Below, one piece after another: positions 49,717-62,400 of a stretch of 64,000 nt of DNA. How positions within the stretch are numbered: position 1 is the first letter of the stretch; each line of letters begins with the position of its first letter. This DNA comes from Chaunax sp. Z400 (lineage: Eukaryota > Chordata > Actinopteri > Lophiiformes > Chaunacidae), in the NCBI GenBank assembly GCA_037577475.1, contig CM075195.1, forward strand, positions 28,713,899-28,777,898, given 5' to 3'. The position numbers and the translations under genes were made by a program. The notes beneath the pieces were generated by a model. It did not search any database and was not told the origin of the DNA. It saw nothing but the letters and a program-made list of their open reading frames with translations.

Positions 49717-50167
49717 TAATGTTTTCATTCTAACAATAACCTGATTCAGTATTCATCACATGACATTTAGGTTCAGCAAATCTAGAAGAATTATTCCATA
49801 ACTATCAGTGTTTTCATTAAACAGAGAAATGAAAACAAACACAGCCTAGGAGTACTGACTTACAGTTACTGTGCAGATCACACAGTAATAACTCATTGAC
49901 AACATAAGTAAAGATGGCTGCCTACCTAGCTCTACCTATGGTGACAGAATCTTTGGTCCAATGACCTGAAACTACTGAGTGACTCAGGTGAGTGTGTGGT
50001 TGCCTGTGGTATTTCTTCTCTGCAATCAACCAACAAATATCATATTTTCAGTTGGTTGTTATTATTGCATATATGCATTATTATATTTGTTTGTGTACGT
50101 GTATGCTTAGCTACATATTTTTTAAAATAAAAATATACATTTTATACATTTTTATACATGTGCAAAC

Positions 50168-50240
<73 letters not shown>

Positions 50241-50846
50241 CAGCTGTTGAATTAGGGTATCAGCACCTTTCTGGTCCAATTCATGCAATGTTCCCACAGC
50301 AATTAGCAATTAGTTGCCCAGTCCTGTAGCACAGGTAGAGATGTCACACCTGGGTGCAACTCTCTCTGAGTCACAAAGCTTTCATTCATTTCCACACACA
50401 GCTGACAGCTATGGAAAGAAGCATGGGGTTACGTCACCACCGACACCCCTGTAACAGGATAGAGCAGTTCCCAACCAGGGGGTTGACACCCACAAGGAGT
50501 CACAAGATAAATCTGAAGGGTCGTAAGAATTTTTCAGACTTTTCTCTAATCTTTATCTTTCTATTGGGAATTATTGGACAATTCAAGGTGTTTCTTAACT
50601 TGACAAATTTGACCGAGGATTTGTATCCCCTTTTTAAGATAAAAAAATAAACATTATATTGTGTTGTATGTCTTCAGAGAAGTTTGGGATTTTTCAAGTA
50701 GGTTTGGCAGCCAACAAAAGAGACCAATAGAAAAGAACAGACTATAAAAATGATGAAAGACAAATTATCAGTGTGTTTCTTACCTCTATGTTGCTAAGTT
50801 TATTCAGACCTGTGGTCTCTCCATTAAATCTGTGCTCTCTGTCCAT
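46802..50846 (-). CDS. Ninjurin (NINJ1/NINJ2 family)
   Basis: Small double-pass plasma-membrane protein; family members mediate adhesion, and NINJ1 polymerises to rupture the membrane in dying cells. Exons on the minus strand: 50846-50784 (MDREHRFNGE...), 49195-48961, 46941-46802; 438 nt, 145 aa. The family block is INLNHYATKKS-like (here MNLNHYATKKSAAQSMLD, residues 34-51). Lys43 and Asp51 align with NINJ1 Lys45 and Asp53, which form the filament interface. Two hydrophobic segments follow: about 73-98 (FYIPLIVLLSLSITLQVIVG...) and about 118-138 (VATVFVFFTVLINIFITALG). The KYDLN...KHAKL loop resembles NINJ1, while NLNHYATKKS and VFFTV resemble NINJ2, so the paralogue is left open. The middle intron uses a GC donor (ATCG|GCAAGT). 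The protein may instead continue into 46638-46722. Confidence 0.88.
46942..48960. other. Ninjurin GC-AG intron
   Basis: Two kilobases, AT-rich, with no coding sequence or repeat family I can name. Its minus-strand start is GCAAGT and its end is CCAGCAG. Confidence 0.6.
49196..50783. repeat. Ninjurin first coding intron with GA and TA microsatellites
   Basis: Contains (GA)n at about 49676-49712 and (TA)n at 50173-50238. Otherwise no recognisable element; normal GTAAGA donor and CCCTGCAG acceptor on the minus strand. Confidence 0.7.
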
Positions 50847-53800
50847 CCTCCCGTCTTTGAAAAGTCCACAGCAGCTTCCTGTTGTTGATATGCTGAATAC
50901 TGAGATGTATTCTCACTGTTGTACGTCTCAGTGAAAGCAGGCGGAGCAGACTGGACTAACAGGTCAAACAAATCCTCCACCTACAGGAGCATTAGAATGA
51001 CTCCTCCCACTATGTGTTGAAGTACTTAAGAGGTGTTTTAGTTTAAGTGCAAATTTTTCACTTAATTTCTAAATAATATGTTCATGGCATGGCATATATG
51101 TTGTCTATGATGATCGTATTTTGATTTGCAGACATGTCAATGCTAAAGTTTATAATCCTGTTTCCTCTGTGACACCTAACAAAAACACAGCATCATAAAA
51201 TGCCACCTGATGTGATATTTGAATAAGAGGGAAATATAATAAAATATGCTTACTTCTTTCATTGCTTATGCTATTACTAAGGCAACAGGTTTGAGTTCCA
51301 TGCAACTATAAAGCTCTTTCTGATTTGTTTTGAACGTGTCTTTTGATCTATTCAATGAACAAGTCTACTATTTTATTAACATGATCATTATTTTGCCAAA
51401 GTTCCACATTCATACTAGTCATTGAAAAAAAATTCAGACACTGCAAAATGAATCAGCGCTAAATGAAGGTTGCACCCTCAGCATATTTAGGGCTCAAGGA
51501 GGAACCTACTGTTGTTATAGATTTTTTTTCCTCAGAAACACAAAAATAGACACACTCATATGTGGAGAAAATTGTGATTTGATACGACCTTCAGGATTGG
51601 GTGTGGCTAAATGGTTCAACAGCGCCCCCTGGAAATTTTCAAAGAAGTAGGTCCTGCTGTACGTTTCACCTAGACTTACGAAATTTGGTACGTATATACA
51701 GTATATCTATAAAAAAGCCTCTTGTGACATGTGTGACTTGTGATGTCTGAACCATATCAACTTAATACTTAACTTAGCGTGGTGTTCCCATGACAGTGCA
51801 GCATATTTTGACATCTTGCCATGAAAAAAGAAATTATTGTATCTCAAACATACATTATCCCAACTGCCCCAACTTCACTGTAAGATACAGGCGGGCTCAC
51901 GCCACAGGAGTTATAAAATCCTAACTGATAATGGAATCGGGTTTCATTACACACATTACACAATCTGCATAGAGTATCTTCTCTTGAATCTCAACCATGG
52001 ACCCACTACAAGATTGGATTTTATTAAGAAGACAAAGGCAACATGGGCTATCTATCCTTAGCAAGAACTGGAGGTGGGATTTTAATGTCGGTTTCATATT
52101 TGTCAACAGTAGTATGCTATGAATTTTATACTTTTTATTCTGTAAGTATTGCAAGAGCTAATTTCATTCTGTTCTAGGAATGCATACTTTTATGTCAATT
52201 GTCTGGATTTTCCTTTGTTTTGTATGTTGAGCCATGCCTAAGATGATTTATGATGTCATGACAGACAAAGTTTTCTGATTTCTGATTCTAGCTGACATTA
52301 GCCTAAAAGGCTCAAATGTTTACTGTTGCTTTGCACCAGTCAGCTGCTGTGGGATGTCTCTCTCATTGGCTATAATGATATTGCTCAGAAGTACTGACAT
52401 AATCATGCATTTTTTTATTTCTACATATGACACGTTTGAAAATGATCGCGTCCGCCCATGTCCATGAGCAGAGTGGGAGGTTTAAGACTGGATCTGAAAA
52501 TCACACCATCAGATAATCTGTGCTGAACATCAGGACTGACAAAAGTTTCAGATCAGTTTTCTCTTTTCTCCTACGATTGTTGGGAGGGATGAATCGGGTT
52601 GAAATCGTCCCAGTTCTCCATATTCGTGTGAGCCTGTCTTAGGAGTTCTGGTCTAACGACATATACATGCCAATGACGAGTTAACCTCATTGCAACATCT
52701 AGTGGCAAAAAGAGTAAGCCTTGTTGTTCTTTTACTTTGACAGCGGCTAGTAAAGTAAAGTGCGACAGTAGGCAAAAACCAATCAATCAATCAATCAATC
52801 TTATGTCCTGAACCCATTCCCTTAGATATTTAACTAAGACACTGAGCACTTACCATGATGTCTTACCTAACAAACTCCATAAAGTAATGTAACGTTGCAG
52901 TGTGTACACAGCCCGGTTGGATGTTTAACTATTGTATGAAGTGTATGGTCCAGCCCTGCGTGTCCTAACCTCAGGCGAGTTATGATGATTTCACCCCTCT
53001 GGTTCCTGCCCTGTGTTACACTCCTACAACAAGTGTCTTCCTGTGTCATTGATGTCCCAAAATTCTTGCCAGATTATGTGCATATATTCCTTGATAATTG
53101 TTTCGACCTCAGCATTACTTAACTGACCTTGTTTGTTTATTGTGTTTGATACCAGTGATTGCTTGGCTAATATATCCAATTCCTTAATGTGTGACATCAT
53201 TTGATTTATTCATTTTTATTTTTTTGTACTTCACTCTTTATTGAATTTTAACAAACAAACAACCAATAAACACATAACCAAAAATACATTAACAAACAAA
53301 TCTAAAAATAAACAAAAACAAACAACACAGGGTAAGTATCGCCCCACCCCCCCCCACCCCCCCCACCCCACCCCACCCCACGATAGCAGGTCATGGTTGC
53401 CACACAGGTTTTAGGGTTCAACTTTGCTTGCAGCTTAAATTTTTAGTACTATCATTGCATTATACAGAGGGAGCCCATTGCAGGATTAAACTGGGTAAAT
53501 GCTGCCCATCATTTTGTGTCTATCTCCTTCTTCACCACCACTGAGCTGCCTTTGAGACCAGCCCTTTACCCCAACTACTCTAGAGGCCTCTATGCTCAGA
53601 GGCTGGCAGATCAGCCTGTGATTGTACTGTGCAGCTGACAGGAGTGAATGTGTATAACTATATGAGTGTGATCAGGGCCTTCTGGCAAAAAAGAGATTTA
53701 CCTTCAGCGAAACTTCCTTGAATAAAAAAGGTTTTTAAAAAAGTAGTTTGTTCAAAAATAAAAATCCTGTAGCTATTTTAAGAAAAGGTTTTGAGAATTA

Positions 53801-54570
53801 TCTACAGTACTAAGGCTCTGATGAATTAATTCATTACATGGAAACATAATTATTGTTTAAAAATACAATTATTTTGCTCATGATGTAGGCAGAATATTAC
53901 ATGTTTTTTAAATTAAATTTGAGATGTTTTTTAACTTAAAAATTTAATTTTAATGTCAGTTTTAGAGTGCACCGATAACTATGTTCTAATGGAGCCAGGA
54001 AAACTTAAAGGCCTAGTGAAAGCAGCTATATTGATTTAATTCTGTGTGCTTGGTGTGTAACACACAATATCACACTGAATAAAATAGTTTACATCTTTTA
54101 TCATTTAGGGTTATAACAGACAATTTTAAGAGCAGACATTTTGAAATGTCATAGCACATATGTCATTAATATGACTGAATTTAAATTAGGTGAACTAGTG
54201 CCAGGGTTGTGATGTTATGTTTGACACCGAATGGAACAAAGCCATCACTAGCAAATGTGCATCTCCAGTGCTTTTCCTGATCCAACACACATAAAAATGT
54301 TGCTCCAAGTTTTGTGGCATTTAAAATAACTTGCAAGTCTTTAAAAATGGAAACAAGTTGTGTCTCTAGACAATCTGAATTATATACTGATTGATTAAAT
54401 ACTTATTAATAAAGGTTTTAAAAGCCAAACGTCTGCCGTGAAGGTCTGAGCGAAACCGAGAACAAAAGATATGGAATTACCTGAATATAAATTAATAAAT
54501 ACAATAAACCAAGAAACATGTATTTCCCTCTGTGCCATAAACTTAAATAAAGAAAAATATTTCACACGTA
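50847..54570. other. Ninjurin-mrpl49 spacer
   Basis: 3.7 kb. The first part should hold the ninjurin 5' UTR and promoter. Around 51600-52090 there is text typical of a dispersed fish repeat (CAGCGCCCCCTGGAAATTTT, TACGAAATTTGGTACGTATA), family unknown. (AATC)n lies at about 52780-52800 and a C-rich CCCCACCCC tract at 53343-53381. No gene supported. Confidence 0.45.
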
Positions 54571-54580
54571 TTTATGGGAC

Positions 54581-54630
54581 AGGAAGTTGTTGACTACTTC
54601 CGGGCCGGGTGCTTTTCACTGCTACGCAAC
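54581..54630 (+). promoter_or_regulatory. mrpl49: mrpl49 core promoter with two ETS-type sites
   Basis: AGGAAGT at 54581-54587 and ACTTCCGG at 54596-54603 match the ETS (GABPA/NRF-2) core in the two orientations. They lie 28-50 bp before the ATG. Such sites are common in promoters of nuclear genes for mitochondrial proteins. The ATGGCGGC at the start codon also resembles a YY1 site. Confidence 0.5.
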
Positions 54631-55158
54631 ATGGCGGCACACATCACCCGTCACTCCACTGTGCTCCGCAGGGTGTTGCTCGGAGCTTTCAGGTCAGCGG
54701 GACCTCCTGCTGCCGTTATTGGCTACAAGTTTGTTTGTCGCGCTGCTCCAGAAGAACAAAAGAAGGTAATATTAGAGTCTACAGAGGAATACAAGTTCGT
54801 AGAGCGGCTCATCCCACCGACACGAATCCCCGCGCCTCCTCTTAAACATGGCGGGCCCACCCCGTCTGGCTGGACGCCGCCGTCAGATTCACCGCCGCCT
54901 CTGCCGTACATGATCCGCCGCTCCCGTATGCACAACATTCCGATTTACACCGACCTGACCCACGGCAACCGCTGGACAACTCTCATACGGAAAGTGGAGG
55001 GAGACATTTGGGCTCTGGAGAGGGACGTGAAGCAGTATCTGAAGGAGGTGAAGGGAAAAGAGCTGCCCACACAAGTCAATGAAGTCACCATGACCCTGAA
55101 GGTCAAAGGTCAACTCGACAAGGAGCTGAAGGAATGGTTGATCACCAAAGGCTTCTGA
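54631..55158 (+). CDS. mrpl49: Mitochondrial ribosomal protein L49
   Basis: Component of the large mitoribosomal subunit. 175 aa from a single uninterrupted frame; ATG 54631 in ACGCAACATGGCGG context is preferred over the in-frame ATG at 54574 because what follows looks like a mitochondrial targeting peptide (Arg-rich, MAAHITRHSTVLRRVLLGAF). The conserved body runs from EEYKFVERLIPPTRIPAPP through TPSGWTPPSDSPPPLPYMIR, RSRMHNIPIYTDLTHGNR, IRKVEGDIWALERDVKQYL and TQVNEVTMTLKVKGQLDKEL to the C-terminal KEWLITKGF. All these blocks match vertebrate MRPL49. The human gene is split by introns; none is present here. ATTAAA at 55338 is a likely poly(A) signal. Confidence 0.93.
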   Translation: MAAHITRHSTVLRRVLLGAFRSAGPPAAVIGYKFVCRAAPEEQKKVILESTEEYKFVERLIPPTRIPAPPLKHGGPTPSGWTPPSDSPPPLPYMIRRSRMHNIPIYTDLTHGNRWTTLIRKVEGDIWALERDVKQYLKEVKGKELPTQVNEVTMTLKVKGQLDKELKEWLITKGF

Positions 55159-55337
55159 CTGAGGCGATGAGACGGTGGAGAGGTGTCAACACCAGGAAAT
55201 ATTGACCTGTAGTACTACCAGTACTACTACCACTTCAGTCAGTATGAAGGACAGTTTGACCTTTTTTATGAACCATAGAGATGTTTAAGCTATGACATCA
55301 GACGGTGTTACTGTACATAGGAATGTGTAATGAAAAC

Positions 55338-55343
55338 ATTAAA
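55338..55343 (+). terminator. mrpl49: mrpl49 poly(A) signal (ATTAAA variant)
   Basis: ATTAAA 180 nt after the stop, followed by a T-rich/GT stretch (TTGTTTCATGTGG). No canonical AATAAA is nearer. Confidence 0.5.
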
Positions 55344-55730
55344 AATTGTTTCATGTGGAAAAACATCTTTTTCAATTTTTGTCAAAAGCTGTTTGACAAA
55401 AAAAACAACAATCAGTTGTTTTTTACCAAAAACAACTGATTGTTGATCGATTAATCACTGCGGCTCAAAGAATCACATAAAAGGGAAAAAGTGACACCTG
55501 AAAATATCTAATCTGCTGGAATTAAACATTTAAAATTTAGTAATAAATATTAAGTAATGTGATACTTAATTACACCGAGTACAGCAAATTCAAGAAGGGG
55601 TGAAAAACAAGGAGCAAATGTTGAATTCTGATCATTCAAATACTAATATAATGCATTCATGTAGTGTCAAAATAATCTAAAATATTAGTTCCAAACAAAT
55701 GTTTTACAGGTAATGTGGTATTAGGTTATT

Positions 55731-55870
55731 ACGGAGCCCCCCTTGTGTCAGTTGAGAGAAAAAAAACCCATCTGTAAATCTGTACCCACAGTTTAGGCAC
55801 GGATTGCTAAACCGTGGGTACAGATTTACAGATGGATTTTGTTTTTCTCAACTGACACTAGGGGGGCTCT
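55731..55870. mobile_element. 140-bp near-perfect hairpin (MITE-like)
   Basis: The left arm GGAGCCCCCCTTGTGTCAG...CATCTGTAAATCTGTACCCAC...GTTTAG and the right arm CTAAACCGTGGGTACAGATT...CTGACACTAGGGGGGCTC are inverted copies over roughly 60-65 bp each with few mismatches, around a loop of about 10 bp. The ends resemble those of the element at 41650-42360. Confidence 0.8.
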
Positions 55871-56159
55871 GTAGGTTGTAACAGTTTGTCAGGGAAAACA
55901 ACATTTTAGTGGTTTTAGGGAATGTGCAGATGCAGCAACAAGACTGTTACAAAACCATTTAATATAAAGCTTGTAACTTCAAACAGCTATCAACATGTTT
56001 AAATGTGCTGAGCAATAAAATACTATATCTCCTCTGTAGCATCCATGTCTTCACACATTATGAATTACACATTCATGAGCACACCTAAGTTGGAAGAACA
56101 GCTTCCCAATGAGAGAAATTGGACCATCTTTCCCTCATTTGATTCCCAGCCCCTGCAAG

Positions 56160-56285
56160 TCTACAAGTTGAAGTATCCTTGAGCAAAGATACTGAACCCC
56201 AATTTGCTCCCCGGGTGCCGTAAAGGCAGCCCACTGCTCCTCAGGGATGGGTCACATGCACAGAAAGAATTTCCCCCTGTGGGAT
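56160..56285 (+). mobile_element. LINE 3'-tail fragment (Rex1-like)
   Basis: CCCACTGCTCCTCAGGGATG, then AGAAAGAATTTCCCC, matches the 3' end of the Rex1-like piece at 61010-61085 in this window. It lies between mrpl49 and the haus7 3' end. Confidence 0.6.
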
Positions 56286-56450
56286 GAAAACTATCTAAAA
56301 AAACAACAACCAAAAAACATCAAAACCATCACAAAAACTGAGGAACAGTAGTTGAAACTGGTTCATGTTTGTCAAATCAAACACTTTTGGTCTCAATTCT
56401 GTTGAAAAAACTTCTAACAAATCAGCAGACATTAAATGTTCACCAGTATT

Positions 56451-56456
56451 TTTATT
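56451..56456 (-). terminator. haus7: haus7 poly(A) signal
   Basis: AATAAA on the minus strand only about 41 nt beyond the haus7 stop, which implies a very short 3' UTR. Confidence 0.6.
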
Positions 56457-56496
56457 GAAGTGTTTGACCAGGAGTTGCATGTTGTCAGGGATACCA

Positions 56497-59400
56497 TCAG
56501 GACTGAAGCAGGCAGAGAAAGTCACTGATTCGCTTGGCAACTTCCTCCAGTTGGTCCTCTGGAAAGAAAATGGCAGGAAACAAATGTTTAATATTTAAAT
56601 GCATCAAACTGAACCCATCATCCAAAAAAGCTGGGATGAAATGCAAAAAGATTTGCAAACAATCTTTGACTTACAGTATATTCAGTGGAAAACAGTACAC
56701 TAAAGTAACCAATGTAGAGATAGAATGCTGTGATACTGTATAGAGTCACAAAAACTTTTTATTCAATAGTTCAGATGCAATTATTGATTTTTTTTGTTTG
56801 TTTTTTACAACGACTGATAAATCCAAATTTAGATAGTGTAAATAATTATTGCACATTTATGCTGTAATGGAGTTATAGAGTCTATATAGACTATATATAT
56901 ACTATATAGAGTATATAATTAATATATGATCATTTTGATCATAACCACAATCTTTAACCCCTTTTAACCTTACACCAGAGAGTCGGCGGTAAAACCATCT
57001 GTTTTCTTTCCCACAGTGTTTCAGGAGACCAGACCAGGCTAGTTTCCCTGCAGTTTCTATAGTAACTGAGTTTAAACTATGTTAAACTTGCTTTATTGAA
57101 CCGAATCAAGTGAGCCAGTCTAACTGGAATAAGCCTGGCTTATTTGTTAAGTCTGCCTAATAGAACTGGCCCCTGGGCTGATGCAAAGTGGAAAAGCATC
57201 CTTTGTTGTGACGAGTCCACATCTCACATTGTTTTAATAATCATGGACGTTGTGTTCTTAAGAGGAAAAGGACCATCCAGATTGGCACCAGCATCTGTGA
57301 TGCTATCAAGGTGTGTTAGTGGTCGCGGTATGGATAACTTAAAAGTACATAAAGTAATCTAAATGGAACATGAAAGATTCATACAGGTTTTGGAAAAACA
57401 TTTGCTGCCATTCAGAAAATGTCTCTCTGGGACGTCCCTGCTTGAAACCATACTTATAACAGTGTAGCTTCATAGAAAGAGCTCAGGGACTAGACTGGCC
57501 TATCTGCCCTACTTTATTCAAGGGTTGCACTGGTGGGCCTAACTTTTAATCTAGGTGCACCAGAACTTAATTCATATGCACCCAATAATACATTTAAGAC
57601 TCTTTGACAGTTCTCATAAACACTGGTGATTTCTTAACATTCTATAAATTATTGTAAACAGGAATAAAGGTGCAAATAAATGTTAATTCAAATCAAAGCA
57701 CAATCAAAGCTTAAATAAATCAAACTCAAATAACTCCTATTCTTATTATGAAAAACATCATATTTCATTTCAAAAGGTTTTAACGTAGTTTTATTTTACA
57801 ACTATGATGTTTTCAACAATGAGTGTGCTTATTAACACTTATTGTTAAAGTAAAGTGACAGAAAACAGTGGGAAACATGCCCCTACCTCATTTTTTACAA
57901 ACATGATGTAAGGCATCAAATTCAGCTGGAATGTATATTTCCAAATGTGAAAGTTTATCAGTTTAAACGATAATATTTCGATAACATCTTACACATCATG
58001 CTAATTTTCTGGAATCATGGTTTTATGTTAGTTTGCATGTGAAAGCAGATATTCACTTACGTAATGTGTGTTTCTCTCCTCGGCTCTGCAGCTGGTCTAA
58101 ATCCTCCTTCACAGACAAAGAAGCTTCTGATACTTCCTTTAGCATTTCCAACTCCTGAGATGCAAGAGAGTTAAAGTTTCAGTGTGACTGGTTTCTACAG
58201 GTCCAGCTTTTTGTTACGTCAGAACCCATTTTTTTACGTATGCGTTAGTACCGTGATGCAGGCTTGTAGTATTTGGTGCACTCTCTTGAAGACGTCAGTC
58301 TTTGTGCTGAAGCTGCAGGGATCTAAGCTGCAATAAGCTCTCAAGTCAGTTTCATAAACATGGGTGAAAGCAGCAATCAGCTGTTGGAGGTCACACGCTG
58401 CCACACGCAATGAGCTTGGAGAGAAGACGCGAGGACTCTGAAGCTCATTGTTGAAGAATTCACACTGAGAACAGAGGACAGAAAAAGGAGAGCACAGCAA
58501 ACAGGTAGCACTCATTACTACCATGACATTCAGGCGTGTCAATGCCAATATGTGGGATCTGTGCTTGTGTATTATATTTAAATCATTACACTGAAAAAAA
58601 ACATAAGAAAATTATTTTGAATGTGTGACAAATATGATTATTTCACATGGTAGTAATTTAGCACGGACAACCCCTATTCAACTTTACACAAATTATAGTT
58701 TGTCAAGAATGCAGCAGCCAGCCTCCTTATCAAAACCAAGAAAAGAGCATAGTGCTCAGATTTTAGCATCTCTTAGGTGGCTGCTGGTACACACACACTT
58801 ACACACACACACCACCACACACACAGACAGACACACACACCACCACACACACAGACTGGAAATCTCCTTCTGATCTTTAAAATCCAGCTTTAAAACATAG
58901 TCGTTTATATTGGTTTATTTTTACTCATTTTTATATTCAGCTCCATTTTTATTGAATGTTGTATAAACCAGTAAATGTTTTTAATTGTTTATTATGATTA
59001 TCATTTTTACTTTCTTGTAAAACCCTTTGTAACTCTATTTGAAAGGTGCTACATAAATAATTTATTATTATTATTATTATTATTATTCCACAGGCATCAA
59101 CAGGCACATGAACACCACACCTCTGACTGGAGCTGCTCGAGTGCCAACTGGGTCATCTGTAGAAGGGCAGCAACATCAGCAGCCTCTTCTCTACTTGGCT
59201 TAGAGGATGGGTTGTTGCCCTTTTCTAAAGTCCTGTGAAACGAGGAAAAACACTGAGAGGTTGGAGAGGAAAGCGACATAGAGACTTTTTGCTGCTGGCC
59301 AACAACAGGAATCATCCACCAGACCTCTACCATCAGTCTTAAAGCAGAAAAGGAAGAAAACACACTTAATTAATCCCTCTGGGGGAATTTAAATTTAATA

Positions 59401-62400
59401 TCTTTGATAAGGAGGTCATGTTTTCACCTGTGTCTGTTTGTTTGTTTGCAAGCAGGAAAAGTACACAAAAACTACTGGATGCATTTCCATGAATATTGGT
59501 GCACAGATGGGGCGTGGACCAGGAAAAAAAAACCAATTCATATCAATGCAGATCCAGGATTTTTTAATAACTCCCCATAACATTATGAGATAAGGTACTT
59601 TTTGACATATCCCTAATTATGCAAAACCTGCCAAAACAATTTCCATGAAACCTTATGGAAGGGTTGGGCATAGGCCAGACAAGAACCCAATACATTTTAG
59701 TGAGGATCTGGATGGAGATGCGAATATTAACCAGGAAATAATCCATACATTGTGAAAACCAAAATCACATCTATTTATGGTGTTCATATCAATGAGTGTT
59801 TGCAGTGCTGTGAAGATGCCCAAGTGGCATGACCTCTATCAGAAGGTTACAATATAACAAAATCAGTATATGTTACTTAATGTCATTAGTATATGCATGC
59901 AGGCTGATGGTGCAAAAACCATTAAGATAAGATAAGATAAGATAAGATATCCCTTTATTAGTCCCACAGTGGGGAAATTCACAGTATTGCAGCAGCACAG
60001 TGTACAAAAAACACAGCAGGAGGAGAGGAAATAATATTTTTTTAAAAATACAATACAATAAAGGAGGGGGGGTAAAGTGTCTCAAAAATATTTCACAAAT
60101 ACTATTACAAAAAGTGTCTCAGTATTTCAACACAAGTACTACAAATAGTTCGGTCTACTGGGAGCAGTGCTGATTGTACAGTCTAACAGCTGCAGGAAGG
60201 AAAGACTTGCGAAAGCGCTCCTTCACGCACTTTGGGTGAAGCAACCTGTCGCTGAAGGAGCTCTCCAGTGCTGTTACTCGGTCCCGCATCGGGTGGGAGT
60301 GATTGTCCATTATGGATGACAGTTTAGTTGTCATCCTCCTTCCATTATGATGCAGATGATATCAATCAGACGAAGTACTTTACACTGACTAACACTATAA
60401 TATGTTGTTGTGTCCAGATGGGATCTCATCCTGGAGTAAGATGGGAAAGTCAGGTGACGCATTCATTCTGGCCAATATGGAAGAAATTCATCAGACCATC
60501 ATGCAGATGGTGGACATGAGCCACACTAGTCTGGTACACAACGCAGTGGTGATGCAGTGGCTGAATAGTTCTCTACATGGAGATCGACTTCAGAGGGAAG
60601 AGGATGGCCACACAGCTCCTGTGCATTCTGGGTGTGGACGTTGTCATGATGGAGAACTACAAATACCAGGACACGCACATTGGCATTAAACTGAACCCGC
60701 AGACCAACACAGAGGCTGTATGCAGGAAGGGGATGAGCAGACTATTTCCTAAAGAAGCAGAGATCCTTCAATGTGTGCAGCAGTCTGTTGTGGCCCGTAG
60801 AGAGTCAGTGTACTACTGTGGTGAGTTAAGGCAACACTGACAGACTGGACAAACTGTTAGAGAATGCCAGCTCTGTTACTGACTGCAAACTGGACATGGT
60901 TTAAGCTGTGGTGGAGAGGAGAACACTGAACTGCTACCCATTCTGGATAATCCTGGCCACCCTCTCCAGCACCTCCTGGACAAGCAGTGGAGCTCTTTCT
61001 CTGTGAGGTCTGCCCACTGCTCCTCAGGGATGGGTCAAATGCAAAGAAAGAATTTCCCCACGGGGACAATAAAGTACATCTTATCTGTATGACTTGAAGT
61101 GTGAAATCTGAATCTGCCTATCCTAATGCAGATTTGTGACATGGGCCCTTCCTGGACGCTGCCATTCACACAGCCTGATTGCATGAGACTAATCTAGCTA
61201 CTGTCAACAGATTACAAATGAAAGTGTCATGCTCCAACCACCCTCTATAATACCAAGTGCACAGTGACATTAAACACTAGTTAGATGCAGCATAGTTACA
61301 TTCTACAGTAAACTTCACATTGTATTTGGGTTTTGCTTTATACAGCCCACATATATAAACTCATAACCAATCTTTATCTGAGTAATTGGGATTTATTATG
61401 TATAATCTGAATAATAAAACACAGCATACATACTTGATGTGTGCAGTCCATGGGTCAAATATGGGGTCGAGCATTTGTGAAAGGTGAGACAGGTTCTCAG
61501 CAGCGTAGAGCTCATCCAGCAGCATCTCTGCATCCTTTCTGGGCCCAGCAGACTTCTTGTTGGCAGGGACTACGGTTAAAAGCTGCTCCAGGAACTGAAT
61601 CTGCCTGTGAACACTTGCACTACCCTGGACAAATGGTTGGACATCAATTAGACATACAATATAGGACACGGTTTATTGAGACCCTCTACATCAGTAAATT
61701 AATGACATCCAAACCAGTTTTATACAACCTCTATCAGATCCAGGTCATCTGCTTTGCACAGCATCAGCTCCTGCCCAAGCAAAGTCATTTCTGTTCACAC
61801 AAAAAACAGACCACAGCAGTATCAGAGGTTGTTTTATTTTGAATTATTAGCATTAACTACTCTGATGGAGAATAAAACAGAATTATAAGCATTAACTACT
61901 CTGATGGAGAATAAAACAGAATTATAAGCATTAACTACTCTGATGGAGAATAAAACAGGGCAGGGCTGTGAACAATATCCTGTGTAGGAAGGTTAGCCAT
62001 TGAAAGACAACAATGCTACCTTGAGCAAAAACATCTTGATCTTCAGATGTCAGTGATGTCGCCTTGGAATTGTTTGGGTTGATACTGTAAAATGACAAGT
62101 GAAGACAGGAAAGAGGGAATAGTTCATATTATAAACAAATAGTTTCTGACTGATGAAAACAGCGTTGATGTTCTATTTGGCTTCTTCTACCTGAAGCAGA
62201 TCCATGCCAGTATGTTGGTGCGGTGCAGAGAGGGAACAGTCAGCAGCTGCAGCATGCTGTCTGCTTCCTGGAGGTCCAGACCTTCCACCCAAGGACAAGA
62301 TGCAGCCTTAAAATAGACAAGACAACTATATGTGCTTCTTTCCTTACTCTTATCAATAAATATTCCAGGGTTTCCTTATTCAATTCATATACTGTGCATT

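Noticed and set aside
54574..54630. Upstream in-frame ATG for mrpl49
   Set aside because: The 19 extra residues do not resemble a targeting peptide, overlap the ETS sites, and the ATGGCGGC start has the better context.
60328..60840. Short coding frames in haus7 intron 5
   Set aside because: They are pieces of a Rex1-like LINE, not exons.
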